DNA of 64,000 nucleotides from Goleter apudmare HA4340-LM2 (lineage in GTDB: Bacteria > Cyanobacteriota > Cyanobacteriia > Cyanobacteriales > Nostocaceae), in NCBI GenBank assembly GCA_019359495.1, contig JAHHHF010000096.1:26969-90968 (forward strand). The letters run 5' to 3'. Shown here piece after piece: positions 16,479-25,852 of this stretch (position 1 is its first letter; each line of letters begins with the position of its first letter). A program made the translations under genes and the position numbers. A model generated the notes under the pieces. It was not told the origin of the DNA and made no database searches. It worked only from the letters and a program-made list of their open reading frames with translations.

Positions 16479-17648
16479 TTAGAGTTTTCCAGGGTGTACT
16501 TCGCCTAAAAGCACTGCTTGAGGTGCTCCAGTAGCTGCGGGGAGATTACCAGGAAGATTTAGTTGTCGCCAATGGGCTAAAACTGCAAAGGCGATCGCTT
16601 CTTTAAAATCTGCATTTAAGCCCACTGCATCTGTAGTTACGACTGGTATTGACGGCAACAACACCTGTAACCGTTGTTGCAAATACAGATTGCGGCTACC
16701 GCCACCACATATTAGTACCTGTTGGGGCATTTCTGGTAAAAAAGTGCGATAACTATGAGCAATGGAAGCCGCAGTCAGTTCTGTCAGAGTCGCCAAAAAG
16801 TCTGGTGAACTGAGTTTATATGCTTCGGCATCTTGTAAACACTGTTGTAGATAAGTGACACCGAATAACTCTCTACCAGTAGATTTGGGGGGCGGTAAAT
16901 GAAAGTAGTCTTGGTTGAGCCATTGTTCCACCAACGTAGCGCAAGGAGTACCACTAGCTGCCCATTTACCATCTTGATCATAAGTCTGAGCGCCAGCCGT
17001 TAAATGGTGGACGGCTAGATCCAAAAGGCTATTTCCTGGGCCAGTATCCCAAGCACGAATTTTAGTGAGCCAGTCACCATGACGAGGGGGAATATAGGCA
17101 ACGTTACCAATACCGCCAATGTTTTGCACACAGCGCCCCTCTTGGGGATGACTGAGCAAAAAGGCATCTACTCTGGGTACAAGCGGCGCACCGTGCCCAC
17201 CAATAGCGATATCAGCAGCCCGAAAGTTACTGATAGTGGTAATTCCGGTGAGATGAGCAATCAAAGCACCGCCACCAAGTTGCAGACTGTAACCCAGGGG
17301 AGTGCTTCTTCCTTGAGGTGGTCGATGGTAAACTGTTTGACCGTGGGAACCAATCAAAGTTGCTGGCTGCTGACCATTTTGAATGTTATGGGCTGCTTGG
17401 GCAAAAGCAAGAGCGATCGCATCATCTAGTTCTGCCAATTCTGCCATTGAGATCGCCGTACCTGCACAAACTGCCAAGATTCTTTCCCTGAGTTCTGGGG
17501 GGTAGGGATAGGTGGCTCCTGCAACTAACTCAATTTTGAGATCAAAATCTGTACCAGAAATGTCTACCAAAGCAGCGTCTATACCGTCTACAGAGGTGCC
17601 ACTAATTAAACCGATGACGCGAGTGATACTTTTTTCAGTCGGAGGCAT
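16479..17648 (-). CDS. anmK: Anhydro-N-acetylmuramic acid kinase
   Basis: AnmK hydrolyses and phosphorylates 1,6-anhydro-MurNAc to MurNAc-6-phosphate in cell-wall recycling. The 389-residue product has the hexokinase/ASKHA signatures: [18 protein letters not shown] at residues 13-30, the catalytic-site stretch [12 protein letters not shown] near 103, [13 protein letters not shown] near 178, the Asp in [12 protein letters not shown] near 200, and [12 protein letters not shown] near 312. Length matches the family (about 370-390). It is a single gene with about 110 bp to the next. Confidence 0.94.
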   Translation of the reverse strand: MPPTEKSITRVIGLISGTSVDGIDAALVDISGTDFDLKIELVAGATYPYPPELRERILAVCAGTAISMAELAELDDAIALAFAQAAHNIQNGQQPATLIGSHGQTVYHRPPQGRSTPLGYSLQLGGGALIAHLTGITTISNFRAADIAIGGHGAPLVPRVDAFLLSHPQEGRCVQNIGGIGNVAYIPPRHGDWLTKIRAWDTGPGNSLLDLAVHHLTAGAQTYDQDGKWAASGTPCATLVEQWLNQDYFHLPPPKSTGRELFGVTYLQQCLQDAEAYKLSSPDFLATLTELTAASIAHSYRTFLPEMPQQVLICGGGSRNLYLQQRLQVLLPSIPVVTTDAVGLNADFKEAIAFAVLAHWRQLNLPGNLPAATGAPQAVLLGEVHPGKL

Positions 17649-18102
17649 TGACAGAGATAGTTTTTGTATGCATGGGGTAGTTTAGTATATGAAACTTCTT
17701 CTGTCAAAAAACGTCAGCTATCAGTAATCCTGGTTATTTGAGTTCATACCTTAAGTTAAAAGAGTAATTGTCTGTTTTTTGTGAACTTGGCATGTGAAAT
17801 AAAAGCTCTAATAACTCTTAAGTCTTTATCAGTCTTTCAAAACAAGTCATAGCAGAGAACAATTTCTTTATCTAAAGGATGTTATTTTATGACTTCTTGA
17901 TGATTTAGCTGACTTGCAAATATTTGCTTTACATTTTACGGGCGTAAAAACACTATTTTTTATCAAAGCTAAGTATAAAATTACACTAAAAATCATAATT
18001 CCTAAGCAAATCAAAATCCGGTAATCTTATCCTGTTGTTTAGCTATGAGCAGCTTGCATAATGGCAACAAGAACACACACACGACACCAAAGGAACTGAA
18101 TC
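17649..18102. other. AT-rich spacer between divergent anmK and PEP-CTERM genes
   Basis: Both flanking genes start here, so promoters for each are expected. I saw no repeat of note and no small gene. An AAAGGA ribosome site lies just before 18103. Confidence 0.4.
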
Positions 18103-18936
18103 ATGTCTCTCAAAAAACTTGCTTGCGTTGCTGCTCTTTCTACATCTGCGATCGCTTCACTGACTTTTGCTGGTTCTGCTCATGCGATCGGCTTTAGCTA
18201 CACCCCTGGCGTTTTCCGTACACCAGGTGTCACAAATGAAGGTGCTTTTTCTGCCAATGTTAACGACAGCAACTATGTAACCATTGATTTTAATAGCAAA
18301 GATGCAAATGGTAACACAGTAAAAGATAATGGCTTATTCAAGGGTAACAATCTAGTAGAGTATACCTTTTCTAAAGGTAGCTATGCCACCAGCGTAACTG
18401 GTAATCAAACTGGTATTATTAGTGACAAATGGGCACCTTCTGGCGTTAATGGAGAAGACAATAAAAGCAATTATCTAGCAGTTTTTAGTGATAGCTCTGT
18501 CAGCATTAAAGCTAAAAATGGCGGTGTATTTAACTATTTTGGTATTGACCTTGGTGCTTTAAGTACTGGTAACACCTTTGAGTTACTCAAGGGAGGCAAA
18601 GCGGTTACAGCAGTATTTGAGGGTGTAACATACGAAAAATTGACATTTGATGTCATGAACAAGATTGCCAAAGTTGCTAATACAGCTCAGGGAGGACAAA
18701 AGAATGGCTTCTTTGAGTTCTTCTCGGAAGGTTTTAATGATAACTTCGATGAGATTAAGCTTTCTCAAGTTGGAGGTGGTGGTTTTGAAAGCGATAACCA
18801 CACATTCAAAATTGCTAGTGGAGCATATAATCCCAAGTCTGTCCCCGAACCCACAGCTGTTGTTGGTTTGATCGCTGTTGGCGGTGGTATGTTCCTGCAA
18901 AAGCGCAAGAACAAAAAGTTTGTCAATCTCGGCTAA
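18103..18936 (+). CDS. Exported PEP-CTERM sorting-domain protein
   Basis: A 277-residue secreted protein. The first 28 residues are a signal peptide with cleavage after AHA. The body is Gly/Asn/Ser-rich and beta-rich without a recognised enzyme motif. The C-terminus is a PEP-CTERM tag: SVPEPTAVVGL at about 251-261, a short hydrophobic stretch, and a basic tail (QKRKNKK). Such tags are recognised by exosortases, which process proteins bound for the outer surface or extracellular matrix. No exosortase gene lies in this window. A strong terminator follows at 19041. Confidence 0.88.
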   Translation: MSLKKLACVAALSTSAIASLTFAGSAHAIGFSYTPGVFRTPGVTNEGAFSANVNDSNYVTIDFNSKDANGNTVKDNGLFKGNNLVEYTFSKGSYATSVTGNQTGIISDKWAPSGVNGEDNKSNYLAVFSDSSVSIKAKNGGVFNYFGIDLGALSTGNTFELLKGGKAVTAVFEGVTYEKLTFDVMNKIAKVANTAQGGQKNGFFEFFSEGFNDNFDEIKLSQVGGGGFESDNHTFKIASGAYNPKSVPEPTAVVGLIAVGGGMFLQKRKNKKFVNLG

Positions 18937-19040
18937 TTTAGCTGTAATTGAGAATTTGCATTGAGAGCAGGGTGGGTATCATAGTTTTGTTGTGAAAAAG
19001 TCTATCACCATTAACTTGAATAGAGAATTTGTGATTTTGA

Positions 19041-19080
19041 GTGCAGAGAAGAGTCCTAGTATACTTCTCTGCACTTTTAA
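19041..19080 (+). terminator. Intrinsic terminator after the PEP-CTERM gene
   Basis: GTGCAGAGAAG at 19041-19051 pairs perfectly with CTTCTCTGCAC at 19064-19074 (11 bp, 12-nt loop), followed by TTTTAAATTT. It faces kdpD, which ends on the other strand 22 bp beyond the stem, so the hairpin may serve both transcripts. Confidence 0.85.
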
Positions 19081-19095
19081 ATTTAAGATATACAA

Positions 19096-20181
19096 TCAGA
19101 TCCTGGATGAGGCGGTTTTTTCGCTGGCGATGATATGTAAATCGACGTTTTTGAGTAAGCGCACTAGTCTTTGCGTTAAAGATCCTTTGAGGAACATTTG
19201 CCAGCGAGAACGCTGACTTTCACCGATGACAATTTGGGTGATATGGTATTTTTGGGCGACTTCGGCAATCGCTTTGGCGATATTACTGTTAGTTTCTCGA
19301 ATAAAAGTCCCAGCAAATTCTTTACACAGCTTCTCGCAAGTGTGGATGTGTAGACTTTCCTCCTTGGTGAGGAAGCGTTCCGGATCAGCGACAAACAAAA
19401 CATAAAGAGGTGCATTCATATAACTAGCCAGCCGCGCACCCCGGCGTAACAACTGTACTGAGTTGGGATAGGTAGAGACACACACCAAAACCCGCTCGTG
19501 AATGTTACAAAATTCACCATTAGGGCTAGAAGCGATCGCATCTTCTTCAACGTTGTCTGCAACTTCCCTTAAAGCCAATTCTCGCAAAGCAATCAGGTTG
19601 CGGCGTTGGAAAAAGTTATCTAGGGATTGTTGGATTTTTTCTGGTGCGTAAATCTTGCCTTCCAGCAACCGCTCTTGTAGGGTTTCTGGTGTCACATCAA
19701 TCACCACTACTTCATCTGCATCTTCTAAAATGCGGTCAGGAACACGTTCACGCACTACAACGCCTGTAATTCTTGCTACTAAATCATTGAGGCTTTCCAG
19801 ATGCTGAATATTCATAGTGGAGTAGACATCTATGCCTGCTGCTAAAATGAGTTCTACATCTTCGTAGCGCTTTTCCCGTGGTGAACCAGGGACGTTGGTA
19901 TGAGCTAGTTCATCGATTAACACTAATTGAGGTAATCTTTGTAAAATTGCCTCCGTATCCATTTCAGTCAATGTCAAACCACCCCGCAGAATTTGCTGAC
20001 GAGGCACCATTTCCAGTCCCTCTGCTTTTTCCTGGGTTTCCTTCCGTCCGTGGGTTTCTAGCAAGCCGACAACGACATCAATCCCTTCCTGTTTAAGTGC
20101 ATGTCCTTCTTCCAGCATCCGAAAGGTTTTGCCTACACCAGGAGCCATGCCAATAAAGATTTTATGTTTACCTCGTCGCAT
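19096..20181 (-). CDS. kdpD: Truncated KdpD (sensor domain plus Usp domain, no kinase)
   Basis: The 361-residue product is the N-terminal cytosolic part of KdpD only. Residues 5-215 form the KdpD domain with Walker A GMAPGVGKT at 11-19, VVGLLETHGRKET and the LIDELAHTN Walker B region near 90. Residues about 228-355 form a universal-stress-protein domain (VLVCVSTYPNS, IGESQRSRW). The four membrane helices and the histidine-kinase half of enterobacterial KdpD (about 900 residues) are missing, and the frame ends with a clean stop, not a frameshift. Short KdpD proteins are known from Anabaena and other bacteria. It is last in the kdpABCD order, 109 bp after kdpC, separated by a heptamer-repeat tract. 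Confidence 0.93.
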   Translation of the reverse strand: MRRGKHKIFIGMAPGVGKTFRMLEEGHALKQEGIDVVVGLLETHGRKETQEKAEGLEMVPRQQILRGGLTLTEMDTEAILQRLPQLVLIDELAHTNVPGSPREKRYEDVELILAAGIDVYSTMNIQHLESLNDLVARITGVVVRERVPDRILEDADEVVVIDVTPETLQERLLEGKIYAPEKIQQSLDNFFQRRNLIALRELALREVADNVEEDAIASSPNGEFCNIHERVLVCVSTYPNSVQLLRRGARLASYMNAPLYVLFVADPERFLTKEESLHIHTCEKLCKEFAGTFIRETNSNIAKAIAEVAQKYHITQIVIGESQRSRWQMFLKGSLTQRLVRLLKNVDLHIIASEKTASSRI

Positions 20182-20198
20182 AAGATAGAGGGAATAAT

Positions 20199-20250
20199 TT
20201 GTTATTTGACATTTGTTATTTGTTATTGGTCAATAGTCCAAGGTCAAAGC
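20199..20250. repeat. STRR tract between kdpC and kdpD
   Basis: TTATTTG and TTTGTTA heptamer units and a GGTCAATAGTCC stretch fill the spacer between two genes of one operon, so the tract is probably transcribed. Confidence 0.55.
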
Positions 20251-20289
20251 TTGATTCCCATCATCCCTGCTCCTATTCCTTATTTAAAT

Positions 20290-20892
20290 TTACTGGGTTT
20301 GTTTACGGTTAATATCTTGCAAATCAAGAGCGTAGTTTAATCGTAAAACATTCACTCCTGGCTCACCAAAAATCCATAAAGTTCTCTCATCTGTATACTT
20401 ATTAATTAAAGGGAATATCTCATCCTCTTGCACACCTCTGGCGCGAGCAACTCTTACCAATTGCTGTCTAGCTGCTCTCACAGAAATATGAGGGTCTAAA
20501 CCAGAGCCTGAGGTGTAAAGTAAATCAGCCGTGGGTTGAATATTCTCGTCTCGGAATTGATTTGCTTCTTCAACAACTCGGTTCATTAATGCGGGATTAC
20601 TAGGAGCGAGATTGCTAGCACCAGATACACCAGTTGGTCTACCTCTTCTCCCTTGAGAATATCTAACTTCACTGGGGCGACTATGGAAATATCGCTCAGA
20701 TGTGAAGGTTTGACCAATTAAGGATGAACCAATCGCTTGATTCTCTATATTCACCATGATGCTGCCGTTTGCCTGTGCAGGAACAAATACTTGACCTACT
20801 ACAAGAATCATTAGGGGATAAATAATTGCCGTTATTAACCAAAGAACTAAAATTATGCGAATTGCTTTGATAATTTCTCTAATAATAGACAT
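20290..20892 (-). CDS. kdpC: K+-transporting ATPase subunit C
   Basis: KdpC is the single-span subunit that stabilises the KdpFABC complex and raises ATP affinity. The 200-residue product has one N-terminal membrane helix (about 12-34), then the conserved IGSSLIGQTFTSERYFHSRPS segment in parts, the SGASNLAPSNPAL stretch, and the C-terminal LYTSGSGLDPHIS and ARQQLVRVARARG motifs. It sits 86 bp downstream of kdpB with a heptamer tract between. Confidence 0.95.
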   Translation of the reverse strand: MSIIREIIKAIRIILVLWLITAIIYPLMILVVGQVFVPAQANGSIMVNIENQAIGSSLIGQTFTSERYFHSRPSEVRYSQGRRGRPTGVSGASNLAPSNPALMNRVVEEANQFRDENIQPTADLLYTSGSGLDPHISVRAARQQLVRVARARGVQEDEIFPLINKYTDERTLWIFGEPGVNVLRLNYALDLQDINRKQTQ

Positions 20893-20920
20893 AAAAATTT
20901 TTTGACTTTCTCTGAAAATT

Positions 20921-20950
20921 TTTATTTGTTATTTGTTATTTGTCAAAGGT
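20921..20950. repeat. STRR tract between kdpB and kdpC
   Basis: Repeated TTATTTG units spaced by seven bases occupy the spacer between kdpB and kdpC within the operon. Confidence 0.55.
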
Positions 20951-20978
20951 TATTTTTCCTATTACCTAGTCCCATTAA

Positions 20979-23084
20979 TTAAGTTAAACCCAAAATTGTC
21001 ACCAGCATATCGATTAATTTAATAGCGATAAATGGCACGATCAGCCCACCTAAGCCATAAATTAAAATATTGCGTTGCAGCAATTGATTAGCTGTGAGGG
21101 GACGAAACTGTACACCCTTCAAAGCCAGAGGAATTAGAGCCGGAATAATCAAAGCATTGTAAATCAGTGCCGATAATACGGCAGAATTGGTGCTACTTAA
21201 CTGCATAATATTGAGGTTTTGCAGGTTAGCAGCAGCAAAAATCACGGGAATAATGGCAAAGTATTTCGCAATATCATTAGCGATAGAAAATGTAGTCAAA
21301 GCACCGCGAGTCATCAGTAATTGTTTACCAATACCGACGATATCAATGAGTTTTGTGGGGTCTGAGTCTAAGTCCACCATGTTAGCGGCTTCTTTAGCGG
21401 CTTGAGTACCAGTATTCATAGCAACTCCGACATTTGCCTGTGCCAATGCTGGAGCATCATTAGTGCCATCTCCTGTCATTGCTACTAATCTGCCTGCGGC
21501 TTGTTCTCGCTGAATGACGTTGATTTTATCTTCTGGGGTGGCTTCAGCAATAAAGTCATCTACTCCAGCTTCTTTGGCAATAACGGCAGCAGTGATCCGA
21601 TTGTCTCCAGTCAACATGATAGTCCGCACTCCCATGCGCCGCAACTGGTCAAAACGTTCGCGGATGCCTGGTTTCACAATGTCTTTGAGATAGATGACGC
21701 CATAAATTTCGTGTTCTACGCAAACTGCTAGGGGTGTACCTCCCAGATGGGAAACTCGCTCATAGGCTGCATCTAATTCGGGTGTATCGTATCCATTACG
21801 AGAGCGGACAAACCCTCTAATTGCGTCTACTGCTCCTTTCCGCACCTCCCTTCCGCCTGGCAAGTTGGTGCCACTCATGCGGGTTTTGGCAGAAAATTCC
21901 ACCCCTTGCGCTTGATTGTAGTCTAGATCAACTCTTGCGCCTAACTTTTGGGCTAGTCGGATAATAGATTTACCTTCAGGCGTATCATCAAAAACACTGG
22001 CTATCCAAGCTACGTTAGCAACTTCTTCCAGTGAATGACCGTTAATGGGGATAAACTCTTCAGCAAGGCGATTACCAAGGGTAATTGTCCCTGTCTTATC
22101 AAGAACTAGGGTGTTGATATCCCCACAGGCTTCAACTGCTCGTCCTGAAGTGGCAATGACATTAAATTGAGCAACTCGATCCATCCCTGCAATGCCAATA
22201 GCACTTAGTAACCCGCCAATAGTTGTGGGGATCAGTGCTACCAATAGGGCAATCAAAATGGGGACACTGACTGGACTTTTGACATAATAGGCCATTGCAG
22301 GCAGTGTTGCCACAACCAACAAAAAAACTAAACTCAGAACGGCTAGTAAGACTGTGAGGGCAATTTCATTCGGCGTTTTAGTACGTTCTGCGCCTTCCAC
22401 TAGGGCAATCATCCGGTCGATAAAGCCTTTTCCTGGGTCAGCAGTGATACGGATAATTAGTTCATCGGAGATAATTTTAGTGCCACCTGTGACGGAACTG
22501 GCAACATCCGAGCCTGATTCCTTGAGGACTGGTGCAGATTCGCCTGTAATTGCCGATTCATCCACCGAAGCCACACCCATCATTACTTCCCCATCGGCGG
22601 GAATGGTATCACCAACAACTACATAAACAGTATCACCCTGTCTGAGGCTGGTAGAGGATACTTCAGTAATTGTGCCATCAGCAGCAAGTTTTTTAGCGAT
22701 CGCCTCGGATCTTGTAGCGCGTAAAGCATCGGCTTGGGCTTTACCCCGTCCTTCAGCTACAGCTTCTGCAAAATTGGCAAACCAGACGGTAAAGAACAAA
22801 GTCCCTGTGATCAAGCCGTTGAATAGTTGGGGATTCTCCTGGGGGGACGCGCCGAACAGGTTGGGATCAATTGTCACCGCTAGGGTAATGATTGTGCCCA
22901 TCCACACCAAAAACATCACCGGGTTTTTGATGGCATCTTTGGGATTGAGCTTGACAAAAGCATCCTTGATAGCTCTCAAGTAGAGCCACCTAGTGTTGAT
23001 TCTCGCTTTTTTACGTGCTTGTCGGCGATCGCTAGCACGAGAACGTGAGGATCTGGATTTGGGGGTAGTTGCAACTTGGTTCAT
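20979..23084 (-). CDS. kdpB: K+-transporting ATPase subunit B (P-type ATPase)
   Basis: KdpB is the P-type ATPase that energises K+ uptake by KdpA. The 701-residue product shows TGES near 170, the phosphorylation site DKTGTIT near 325-331, the KGA nucleotide-site region, MLTGDN near 490, and the hinge [20 protein letters not shown] near 535. About seven membrane helices are visible. The N-terminus has a short basic Arg/Lys/Ser-rich extension ([19 protein letters not shown]). It lies 77 bp after kdpA and before kdpC. Confidence 0.97.
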   Translation of the reverse strand: MNQVATTPKSRSSRSRASDRRQARKKARINTRWLYLRAIKDAFVKLNPKDAIKNPVMFLVWMGTIITLAVTIDPNLFGASPQENPQLFNGLITGTLFFTVWFANFAEAVAEGRGKAQADALRATRSEAIAKKLAADGTITEVSSTSLRQGDTVYVVVGDTIPADGEVMMGVASVDESAITGESAPVLKESGSDVASSVTGGTKIISDELIIRITADPGKGFIDRMIALVEGAERTKTPNEIALTVLLAVLSLVFLLVVATLPAMAYYVKSPVSVPILIALLVALIPTTIGGLLSAIGIAGMDRVAQFNVIATSGRAVEACGDINTLVLDKTGTITLGNRLAEEFIPINGHSLEEVANVAWIASVFDDTPEGKSIIRLAQKLGARVDLDYNQAQGVEFSAKTRMSGTNLPGGREVRKGAVDAIRGFVRSRNGYDTPELDAAYERVSHLGGTPLAVCVEHEIYGVIYLKDIVKPGIRERFDQLRRMGVRTIMLTGDNRITAAVIAKEAGVDDFIAEATPEDKINVIQREQAAGRLVAMTGDGTNDAPALAQANVGVAMNTGTQAAKEAANMVDLDSDPTKLIDIVGIGKQLLMTRGALTTFSIANDIAKYFAIIPVIFAAANLQNLNIMQLSSTNSAVLSALIYNALIIPALIPLALKGVQFRPLTANQLLQRNILIYGLGGLIVPFIAIKLIDMLVTILGLT

Positions 23085-23161
23085 AAATGGGAGGTGAGTG
23101 AGGAGATTGGGAAGTGGGGAGATTGGGGTTTTTAATTCACTTCATTACCCCATTGGCTTTT

Positions 23162-24847
23162 CTAGTTACCAGAGGCTAGTTTAAAACCTTCAGCGATCGG
23201 CCCTAACGCCAAAACAGGGAAGAAGGTTAGCACACCCAAAATCACAATCACCACAGATGTCACACTCGTAAACAGTAGCGAATCGGTTTTGAGAGTACCA
23301 GGAGTTTCGGGTATTGTTGGTTTACCGGACATGCTTTCAGCTAAGAGTAAGATGGCGATAATTGGGATGTAACGTCCTGTCAACAGGCTAAAACAGGTGC
23401 TTAAATTCCACCATTGCGTGTTATCTTGCAACCCTTCTAAGCCAGAACCATTGTTAGCCGCAGCTGAAGCATATTCATAAACCACTTGAGCGAGTCCGTG
23501 AAATTCAGGATTGGTAATTCCAGATAAGGTAAAGGGGTAAGCCAAGGCGATCGCACTGGGAATTAAAACAGCGATGGGATGAATGAGCAGGATAACACTG
23601 GCGAGAATAATCTCCCGCTTTTCAATTTTGCGTCCTAAAAACTCTGGGGTGCGTCCCACCATTAATCCTGTGAGGAAAACCGTGATAATTAGATAAACAA
23701 ATAGGTATGCAGTCCCCGTCCCTTGACCTCCCCAGATAATCTGGATAAATAAGTTAAATAAAGTCGAAAATAATCCTGCTGGCATTAAAGAATCATGCGT
23801 ACCATTCACAGCACCAGTCATGGTGGCGGTAGTCATCACAGACCACAATGCTGTTTGTGCCCAACCAAATCGGACTTCTTTACCTTCTAAATTGGGCTGT
23901 TCAGATCCCAAAATGGCATTCACCAGGGGATTACCTTGCAGTTCGCCTATGGCTGTGATCCCAACCAGAAATACAAAGATTACAAACACCATCCAGAAAA
24001 GCAACCAAGCCTGTTTGATATTGTTGGCAAAGATGCCGTAGGTGTAAATCAAGGCTGCGGGAATGGAAATCATGGCGATCGCTTCTATTAAATTAGAAGC
24101 GCCATTGGGATTTTCAAAAGGGTGAGCAGAGTTAGCCTCGAAAAAGCCGCCGCCATTTTCTCCCAGCATCTTGATCATCTCAAAGGATGCCACTGGGCCT
24201 CTAGCAATATACTGTGTCCCGCCTTCCAGGGTTTTCACCACCAACGTTCCAGCTAATGTTTGCGGTACACCCGATAATAGTAATGCGATCGCCCCAATTA
24301 TCGAAATAGGTAACAATATCCGCGTAATCCCACGGGTGAGGTCAACATAAAAGTTACCTAATGGTCTACCTGTTAACCCGCGAATAAAGGCAATTCCTAC
24401 CGCTAACCCAGTAGCAGCAGAGGTAAACATCAAAAATCCCAAAGCCGCTACCTGGCTAAAATAACTCAAGGTTGTCTCCCCTGAGTAATGCTGCTGGTTT
24501 GTATTCGTCACAAATGAAACGGCAGTGTGCAACAATGTATCCCATGTAGGCGCACCCAATCCATTGGGATTCCAGGGTAAACCTCTCTGAAAATATATGA
24601 GCAAATACACTACAATGCCCATAATCAAGTTGGTGGTTAGTATCGCCCTGATATACTGCCAAGCCTCCATGTTATCAGTAGTGCGGACACCCGCTAATAT
24701 ATAGATACTCCGCTCTATAGGGTTCATGAGAGGATCAAGCAGTGTTCTTTCTCCCATGAAAATACGTGCTATGTATTTTCCCAATATGGGTGTAATTAAT
24801 ATGACAATACATAGGGTTAACCCAATCTGTAAAAAACCTTGTCCCAT
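23162..24847 (-). CDS. kdpA: K+-transporting ATPase subunit A (K+ channel-like)
   Basis: KdpA is the ten-helix K+-binding subunit related to K+ channels. The 561-residue product has the selectivity-loop signatures [14 protein letters not shown] near 110, [19 protein letters not shown] near 230, [15 protein letters not shown] near 345 and [14 protein letters not shown] near 465, and terminates in a hydrophobic helix. Start chosen at the ATG (MGQGFLQ); a TTG five codons upstream is possible. It is first in the operon; a KdpF peptide was looked for just upstream and not seen. The 1-kb AT-rich region ahead should hold the K+-responsive promoter. Confidence 0.96.
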   Translation of the reverse strand: MGQGFLQIGLTLCIVILITPILGKYIARIFMGERTLLDPLMNPIERSIYILAGVRTTDNMEAWQYIRAILTTNLIMGIVVYLLIYFQRGLPWNPNGLGAPTWDTLLHTAVSFVTNTNQQHYSGETTLSYFSQVAALGFLMFTSAATGLAVGIAFIRGLTGRPLGNFYVDLTRGITRILLPISIIGAIALLLSGVPQTLAGTLVVKTLEGGTQYIARGPVASFEMIKMLGENGGGFFEANSAHPFENPNGASNLIEAIAMISIPAALIYTYGIFANNIKQAWLLFWMVFVIFVFLVGITAIGELQGNPLVNAILGSEQPNLEGKEVRFGWAQTALWSVMTTATMTGAVNGTHDSLMPAGLFSTLFNLFIQIIWGGQGTGTAYLFVYLIITVFLTGLMVGRTPEFLGRKIEKREIILASVILLIHPIAVLIPSAIALAYPFTLSGITNPEFHGLAQVVYEYASAAANNGSGLEGLQDNTQWWNLSTCFSLLTGRYIPIIAILLLAESMSGKPTIPETPGTLKTDSLLFTSVTSVVIVILGVLTFFPVLALGPIAEGFKLASGN

Positions 24848-25852
24848 ATATTTTGTACTCAATTATCTTTAAGTAATAAACAGCCAACTCTTAAAACGAA
24901 TACATGAATTGCTTGGCAATTTGTGAATTTGAGTGACTTGGTGATATCTCTTAATAATCTCAATTGACCCATCTGGATTGACTTTTATCAGTTGCCACTA
25001 TTATCCAGATATTTCTTGAAGTTTCCATCAAGAACATTTAAATTTTATTCTTTGTCATCTATCTCGCTTGCTGATACTACTTGTTTATACAATAGATTTT
25101 TGAAAGCTGCTACTTTCATTTACATATCAGTGCATAGTTTTTTAATTACATAATATACTGTGCCAAAAGTATAAGATTACACCTTTTTTTTACTTAAATC
25201 TTAGCGAAACAGAAGTTAGCAAAGATTATATTGTATGTTTAACATTTTTTGAAAAAATAATTTTTTCCAAGTAATACCAATTCTAATAATGTTTACAACA
25301 CATAAATTATTCATAGGGAATAATATTGTGTATCTGCCCATCTATCAGATTATTTTTTACAATTGGTATAAATTGCAAGGGATAAATTTAAGTGGATCAT
25401 TTTATTAATCACTTGATAAGTTCCTAGCAATTATCTTCCCTTCTATATCTCTAAGAATAAGTTAGAAAATTAAATCGTACTACTACTTCAAAGATACAAG
25501 GGTAAGGTTATATTCCTCTACTTTTTTTGAATTGGTATTATTTACTGGAAGTCCCTAATCTCAGTGTATTTCAGTAAATACACTGTTGTTTTACGTACTA
25601 TCTTTGTATAAATTATTATAAATAGCTTAACTTCTAGTCAAAAAAAACTGCTCACATCAATTTCCTCTTCTGCATCAAGTTTCAAACTCTTGTTTTCAAA
25701 TATTCGTGGCAGAAGTTTATTACATAACAAGTTTAACTACCAATTTAATTTGGTAATGAAAGCAAATAGCTATGTATTGGTTATCTCATTAGTTTTGTGT
25801 AATCAAAGCCAATAACATAACTATCACGGCAAAATTTTACTAAAGGACAATA
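24848..25852. other. 1-kb AT-rich divergent promoter region
   Basis: No protein gene is visible between the divergent kdpA and DUF4347 genes. Two structures stand out: a 12-bp inverted repeat, TAATACCAATTC at 25272-25283 and GAATTGGTATTA at 25529-25540, enclosing 245 bp, with a third ACAATTGGTAT copy at about 25361; and a perfect 10-bp hairpin at 25562-25585. Runs of T and A are frequent. Confidence 0.5.
25562..25585. promoter_or_regulatory. Perfect 10-bp hairpin in the kdpA/DUF4347 spacer
   Basis: CAGTGTATTT at 25562-25571 and AAATACACTG at 25576-25585 are perfect complements with a CAGT loop. TTGTTTTA follows on the plus strand. With no gene ending nearby it may end a small RNA or act as an operator. 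Confidence 0.45.
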
